Positions 6,146 to 9,097 of a DNA stretch of 9,097 nt are shown here, one piece after another. Both the position numbers and the translations under genes were made by a program. The notes below the pieces were generated by a model. The model was not told where the DNA came from. It did not search any database and saw only the letters and a program-made list of their open reading frames with translations. The DNA lies in NCBI GenBank assembly GCA_030841245.1, contig JAVEDG010000392.1, positions 1 to 9,097 on the forward strand. Reading direction: 5' to 3'. How positions within the stretch are numbered: the stretch's first letter is position 1; each line of letters begins with the position of its first letter. Source of the DNA: Actinomycetota bacterium. GTDB lineage: Bacteria; Actinomycetota; Actinomycetes; JACCUZ01.

Positions 6146-6397
6146 CTACTTCCAGCGGGTGGACAACCCGAAGCCGAAGGCGATCAGCGCGAAGCCGATC
6201 AGCATGTTCCAGTTGCCCAGGCTCTGGATCGGCCACTCGGTCTGGGTCACGTAGTAGACGACCACCCAGACCAGGCCGGCGATCATGGACCCGACCATGA
6301 GCGGCACCAACCAGCGTGGGCTGCCGACCCGGACCGCCTTGGTCCGCTCCCGTGGTGGCGTGAACGCGCTCCGGCGACGGATACGGGACTTGGGCAC
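6146..6397 (-). CDS. crgA: Cell division protein CrgA
   Basis: This 83-residue, two-helix membrane protein starts at GTG (6397-6395) with GGAGGA (complement of 6405-6410) 7 nt upstream. It begins MPKSRIRRRSAFTPP, a basic cytoplasmic start. Membrane helices lie at about 29-50 and 64-80, and the protein ends in STRWK. The WPIQSLGNWNMLIGFALIAFG pattern is characteristic of CrgA (M. tuberculosis Rv0011c, 93 residues). CrgA is actinobacterial; in Streptomyces it inhibits FtsZ-ring formation and coordinates sporulation septation, and in mycobacteria it interacts with FtsZ and septal wall-synthesis proteins. The gene is divergent from the DUF881/sortase operon and convergent with the rhomboid gene, the conserved arrangement in this phylum. 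Confidence 0.96.
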   Translation of the reverse strand: MPKSRIRRRSAFTPPRERTKAVRVGSPRWLVPLMVGSMIAGLVWVVVYYVTQTEWPIQSLGNWNMLIGFALIAFGFGLSTRWK

Positions 6398-6442
6398 GGA
6401 ACACTCCTCCGTCGGACCGGGCCCGGGACGACTCCGGGCACC

Positions 6443-6471
6443 TTCGCGGGTCGTGGATCGTCAGTTAGCGT
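6443..6471 (+). promoter_or_regulatory. Weak candidate promoter for the DUF881-sortase operon
   Basis: TAGCGT at 6466-6471 fits TAnnnT, and TTCGCG at 6443-6448 lies 17 nt upstream as a poor -35. On the minus strand the same spot reads TACGCT (6472-6467), a possible -10 for crgA, so overlapping divergent promoters are conceivable. The evidence is only motif-level. Confidence 0.25.
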
Positions 6472-6535
6472 AGTCGCAGCGGCCGCCCGAGCACCTGGGG
6501 TGGCCAGAATCCTGCGGGCACTCGTTGGTCCGGCC

Positions 6536-6559
6536 GGGCGAGGGAGGGTGAAGGGAGGG
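6536..6559 (+). promoter_or_regulatory. Five GGG tracts over the DUF881 ribosome-binding site
   Basis: GGG tracts at 6536-6538, 6542-6544, 6546-6548, 6553-6555 and 6557-6559 are separated by loops of 3, 1, 4 and 1 nt. This fits the canonical G-quadruplex pattern on the mRNA-sense strand. AGGGAGGG occurs twice (6541-6548 and 6552-6559) with an 11-bp period. The Shine-Dalgarno core GGAG at 6554-6557 lies inside it, 5 nt before the chosen GTG start. Folding in vivo is inferred. Confidence 0.5.
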
Positions 6560-6562
6560 CGA

Positions 6563-7285
6563 GTGCAAGGCGGATGGCGGATTGCTGCGCCCGGAGCCTT
6601 CGCGCTGGCCGGACTCCTCTTCGCCACCAGCGCAGGGGTGTCCAAGGGTCAGGACCTGCGGGGCAGCCGCAGCGACCTGCCCGACCTGATCCAGGCCGAG
6701 GAGGCCCGGCTGCGCGACGCCAACGACCGGATCGACCGGTTGCAGGCCGAGATCGACGCCGCCACCAACCAGGCTGCACAGCAGGACGGGCGGGTCCGGG
6801 CCGAGCACCGCCGCGCCGTCGCGCTCTCGCGGGTCGCCGGGACGACCCCGGTGCAGGGGCCGGGGACGTCGGTGACGCTCTCCGACGCGCCGCGCTCCGC
6901 CGACCGGATGCTGCCGTCGGGCACCAGCCCCGACGACCTCGTGGTGCACCAGCAGGACGTGCAGGCAGTGGTCAACGCGCTGTGGGCCGGCGGCGCCGAG
7001 GCAATGCAGATCATGGACCAGCGGGCAGTCAACACCAGCGCCGTGCGCTGCGTGGGGAACACGCTCATCCTGGCCGGGCGGGTCTACTCGCCGCCGTACA
7101 CGATCACGGCGATCGGCGACCCGGACCGGCTGGCGCAGGCGCTCGACGGCTCGCCGGACGTTCAGCTCTTCCGCTACTACGCCGATCATTACGGTCTCGG
7201 ATACCAGACCGCGAGCCTGACGTCGGTGCGCCTGCCCGGCTACGACGGCTCACTCGACCTCGTCCACGCGAAGGCGGCCGCATGA
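6563..7285 (+). CDS. DUF881 family membrane-anchored coiled-coil protein
   Basis: This 240-residue protein starts at GTG 6563, chosen because GGAG at 6554-6557 is 5 nt upstream. The alternative GTG at 6548 would have its purine run only 1 nt away and would add five residues. An N-terminal membrane helix (about 6-24) is followed by a charged heptad-like coiled coil (about 39-74, LIQAEEARLRDANDRIDRLQ). The extracytoplasmic DUF881 domain runs from about 85 to 225, with the recognisable segments VQGPGTSVTLSDAP, DLVVHQQDVQAVVNALW, AEAMQIMDQRAV and YSPPYTITAIGD. M. tuberculosis Rv0012 is the positional homologue. The family has no firmly assigned function that I know of. The layout (one helix, coiled coil, outer domain) resembles envelope scaffold proteins, and its operon with a sortase next to crgA and pknB suggests a wall-related job (inference). 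Confidence 0.92.
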   Translation: MQGGWRIAAPGAFALAGLLFATSAGVSKGQDLRGSRSDLPDLIQAEEARLRDANDRIDRLQAEIDAATNQAAQQDGRVRAEHRRAVALSRVAGTTPVQGPGTSVTLSDAPRSADRMLPSGTSPDDLVVHQQDVQAVVNALWAGGAEAMQIMDQRAVNTSAVRCVGNTLILAGRVYSPPYTITAIGDPDRLAQALDGSPDVQLFRYYADHYGLGYQTASLTSVRLPGYDGSLDLVHAKAAA

Positions 7286-7953
7286 GTGTGACCCGATCGG
7301 CGATGCGTGGTGTCGGCGAGCTGCTCATCACCATCGGGGTGGTGCTGCTGCTCTTCCTCGCCTACCAGCTGTGGTGGACCAACCTCGAGGCGGACCGGGC
7401 GCAGGGCCGCATCGCCGACCAGATCCGCGAGGACTGGCGCAACGGTCCACGCCAGCCGACCGACGGTTCGGTCGGTCCGGTCGACTTCGGCAGGGGCTTC
7501 GCGTTCCTGCGCATCCCGCGGCTGGGGAAGCATTTCGACGTCCCCGTCGTGCAGGGGACCGGCGATGCGGAGCTCGCCGAGGGAGTGGGCCACTACGTCG
7601 GCACGGCCATTCCCGGCCAGGTCGGAAACTTCGCCGTCGCGGGCCACCGGGCTACCCACGGCGAGCCGTTCGCCTACCTCGACCAGGTCAAGGTCGGTGA
7701 CGCCCTGTACGTCGAGACCGCGCGGCACTGGTACACCTACGTCGTCGACAAGACTTTCCTCGTGGACCCGACCGACGTCTGGGTGATCGATCCGGTGCCG
7801 GGCAAGCCGAAGGCCACACCGACCAAACGGCTGATCACCCTCACCACGTGCGACCCCCGCTGGGGGCACACCCACCGGCTGATCATCGAGGGGCACCTCA
7901 TGGAAGCCCGGTTCAGGTTCGACGGCCACCCGCCGCTGCGGGAGCGCGCGTGA
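7282..7953 (+). CDS. Class E sortase
   Basis: This 223-residue membrane-anchored cysteine transpeptidase joins secreted proteins bearing a C-terminal sorting signal to the peptidoglycan bridge; class E enzymes typically use LAXTG. The ATG start overlaps the DUF881 stop in ATGA (7282-7285), indicating translational coupling. An N-terminal membrane helix lies at about 14-32, followed by a polar stalk (35-70) and the sortase barrel (about 73-212). The catalytic triad is visible: His122 in VAGHRATHG, Cys190 in LITLTTCDP, and Arg199 in GHTHRLIIEG. Length and motif spacing match class E enzymes of Streptomyces and other Actinomycetota. No sorting-signal substrate is encoded in this window, so it is probably a housekeeping sortase acting on proteins encoded elsewhere (inference). 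Confidence 0.95.
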   Translation: MSVTRSAMRGVGELLITIGVVLLLFLAYQLWWTNLEADRAQGRIADQIREDWRNGPRQPTDGSVGPVDFGRGFAFLRIPRLGKHFDVPVVQGTGDAELAEGVGHYVGTAIPGQVGNFAVAGHRATHGEPFAYLDQVKVGDALYVETARHWYTYVVDKTFLVDPTDVWVIDPVPGKPKATPTKRLITLTTCDPRWGHTHRLIIEGHLMEARFRFDGHPPLRERA

Positions 7954-8132
7954 TCTACCCCTGGATCTGGCGTAACCTGCCGGGCAACACGTGGGTCCGT
8001 GCGGCGATCTCGCTGGTGGCGTTCCTAATCATGGTGCTCTTCCTGTTCACCGTCGTCTTCCCGTGGGCGGAGGGCGTGCTGCCGTTCCTCGACGTCACCG
8101 TCAGCAACAGCCAGGGCGCAGCCGCGCCATGA
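7950..8132 (+). CDS. Small single-pass membrane protein, 60 aa
   Basis: The start is GTG 7950, overlapping the sortase stop in GTGA, with GGGAG at 7940-7944 spaced 5 nt away; the frame is open further upstream, but that part only shadows the sortase. The 60-residue product has a tryptophan-rich front (YPWIWRNLPGNTW, residues 3-15), one membrane helix (about 16-37), and a tail with FPWAEGVLPFLDVTV (37-51). Its stop overlaps the next ATG (8129-8132). From memory, similar peptides with WIWR-LPG and FPW-E-LPF-DVTV motifs occur at this place in other actinobacteria, but I know of no name or function. Coupling to the sortase suggests it could assist the enzyme or the envelope complex (inference). 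Confidence 0.85.
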   Translation: MIYPWIWRNLPGNTWVRAAISLVAFLIMVLFLFTVVFPWAEGVLPFLDVTVSNSQGAAAP

Positions 8133-8764
8133 CCTCGGTGCTCGTCGTCGACAACTACGACAGCTTCGTCTTCAACCTGGTGCAGTACCTCGCCCAGCTC
8201 GGCGCACAGTGCACGGTGCGGCGCAACGACGAAGTCGGAGCCGCGGACGTGCCCGGCTACGACGGCGTGCTGCTGAGCCCCGGCCCGGGCACCCCCGAGC
8301 GCGCGGGCAGCAGCATCGAGCTGGTCCGGGCCGGCGCGCGATCCGGTGTCCCCGTCTTCGGTGTCTGCCTCGGCATGCAGGCCATCGCGGTCGCGTTCGG
8401 CGCGACCGTGGGTCGTGCCCCGGAGCTGTTGCACGGCAAGACGAGCCCGGTGGTCCACGAGGGCCGCGGCGTGTTCGACGGCCTGCCGTCGCCGCTGCGG
8501 GCCACGCGCTACCACTCGTTGGCCGTCGTGCCCGGCACCGTCCCGGACCTGCTCGAGACGACCGCGTGGACGGGGGACGTGGTGATGGGCCTGCGGCACC
8601 GCGAGCTCGCGGTCGAGGGAGTGCAGTTCCACCCGGAGTCTGTGCTGACCGAGGGCGGGCACCGCATGCTGGCCAACTGGCTGGTCGACTGCGGTGACGA
8701 CCAGGCGCCGGCGCGCAGCGTCGGGCTCGGCCCCGTGGTCGGTGTCGCGGCGCAGCGCGGCTAG
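8129..8764 (+). CDS. pabA/trpG: Aminodeoxychorismate/anthranilate synthase component II (glutamine amidotransferase)
   Basis: This 211-residue cytosolic class I glutamine amidotransferase hydrolyses glutamine and channels ammonia to a chorismate-using partner (PabB or TrpE) for folate or tryptophan synthesis. The ATG overlaps the previous stop by 4 nt. Key motifs are VDNYDSFVFNLVQYL (7-21), oxyanion-strand LLSPGPGTP (48-56), nucleophile Cys80 in GVCLGMQAI, and the remaining catalytic residues His168 and Glu170 in VQFHPESV. HGKTSPV (102-108) and RYHSLAV (127-133) are typical of the TrpG/PabA group. The last ~22 residues form a non-conserved tail. No partner subunit gene is in the window; the same gene in this locus of M. 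tuberculosis (Rv0013) is annotated trpG. Sequence alone does not separate TrpG from PabA, and one protein may serve both. The TAG stop overlaps that of pknB. Confidence 0.95.
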   Translation: MTSVLVVDNYDSFVFNLVQYLAQLGAQCTVRRNDEVGAADVPGYDGVLLSPGPGTPERAGSSIELVRAGARSGVPVFGVCLGMQAIAVAFGATVGRAPELLHGKTSPVVHEGRGVFDGLPSPLRATRYHSLAVVPGTVPDLLETTAWTGDVVMGLRHRELAVEGVQFHPESVLTEGGHRMLANWLVDCGDDQAPARSVGLGPVVGVAAQRG

Positions 8765-9097
8765 CCGGGTCCGCTGGTCGGGAGCGTGCTGGTCGACGTC
8801 GGGGTGGTCGGCGGTGAGGTGGTCGGCGTAGAGGTGGTGGGCGGCGGCGTCGCGTAGTAGATGGTCACGGTCGAGTTGAGCCGTTGCTCGGCCCCTGCCG
8901 TCGGGCTCTGGTCCACGATGGTGTCCGCGGGCTTGTTGGCCTGCCGCGGCTGCTCGTCGGGGGTGAAGCCCGCCTGCTGGAGGATGTTGCGCGCCTCGTC
9001 ACGGGTCTTCCCGACCACGCCGGGCACCTTGTTGCTCCCGCTCGCGTACCGGACGTCGACCGAGGTGCCCCTGGCCACCGCCTTGCCGGGCTTGACG
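8761..9097 (-). CDS. pknB: Serine/threonine protein kinase, C-terminal PASTA region (partial)
   Basis: Only the C-terminal 111 residues are inside the window; the open frame continues beyond 9097, so the kinase domain is not seen. Reading inward, the sequence VKPGKAVARGTSVDVRYASG is the end of one PASTA repeat. A complete PASTA domain follows (KVPGVVGKTRDEARNILQQA through NSTVTIYYA). A low-complexity Pro/Thr/Ser tail of about 31 residues ends the protein. PASTA domains are extracellular modules that bind muropeptides/lipid II and help direct PknB-type kinases, which phosphorylate division and wall-synthesis proteins. The location next to trpG and crgA is where pknB lies in Actinomycetota. The stop (complement of 8761-8763) overlaps that of the convergent amidotransferase gene. 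Confidence 0.92.
   Translation of the reverse strand, partial: VKPGKAVARGTSVDVRYASGSNKVPGVVGKTRDEARNILQQAGFTPDEQPRQANKPADTIVDQSPTAGAEQRLNSTVTIYYATPPPTTSTPTTSPPTTPTSTSTLPTSGPG

Noticed and set aside
6574..7281. Upstream extension of the sortase frame through the DUF881 gene
   Set aside because: The extension is Arg/Pro/Gly-rich shadow sequence; the ATG at 7282 directly precedes the typical sortase N-terminus and overlaps the DUF881 stop.
8761..9078. Stand-alone 105-residue PASTA protein starting at 9078
   Set aside because: The frame stays open to the window edge and the residues before 9078 continue a PASTA repeat, so this is the end of a larger kinase.
1..9097. Mobile element, CRISPR, phage or defence island
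   Set aside because: All genes fit a conserved actinobacterial core locus; no transposase, integrase, regularly spaced repeat or compositional break is seen.

Overview
The window is a high-GC actinobacterial chromosomal segment from the conserved origin-proximal neighbourhood. The gene order is gyrB, gyrA, a DUF3566 membrane protein, tRNA-Ile, tRNA-Ala, peptidylprolyl isomerase, rhomboid protease, crgA, DUF881, class E sortase, trpG/pabA and pknB. It closely parallels the Mycobacterium tuberculosis Rv0005-Rv0014c region and the Streptomyces equivalent. Protein style, frequent GTG starts and gene content suggest a member of the Nocardioidaceae or a relative (inference; no search was run).

Left part (1-3618, all +): the last codons of gyrB, complete gyrA, and a two-helix DUF3566 membrane protein whose GTG start overlaps the gyrA stop. 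These are followed by tRNA-Ile(GAU), a 41-residue DLW-39-type mini-protein, and tRNA-Ala(UGC). Neither tRNA gene encodes the complete CCA end. A strong set of inverted repeats closes this unit.

Middle part (3720-6397): a minus-strand single-pass membrane protein with three perfect-register 11-residue repeats faces the tRNA unit. It is divergent from a cyclophilin-type peptidylprolyl isomerase and a rhomboid protease with an N-terminal zinc-binding module. The rhomboid gene converges with crgA (-), a small cell-division membrane protein. The short gap between them holds three DnaA-box-like 9-mers within 32 bp.

Right part (6563-9097): a tightly coupled + strand operon of DUF881 membrane protein, class E sortase, a 60-residue membrane mini-protein and a class I glutamine amidotransferase (trpG/pabA). 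Each junction is a 4-nt start/stop overlap. The operon's first ribosome-binding site lies inside a run of five GGG tracts. The last gene meets the C-terminal part of a PASTA-domain Ser/Thr kinase (pknB, -) at a shared CTAG, so both stop codons overlap.

Functionally, the segment joins DNA topology (gyrase), translation (two tRNAs), protein folding and membrane proteolysis, and envelope growth and division (CrgA, PknB, sortase, DUF881). No mobile element, CRISPR array or obviously foreign cluster is visible. The less-described material is the set of small membrane proteins, the DnaA-box cluster, the guanine-rich leader and the paired hairpins.
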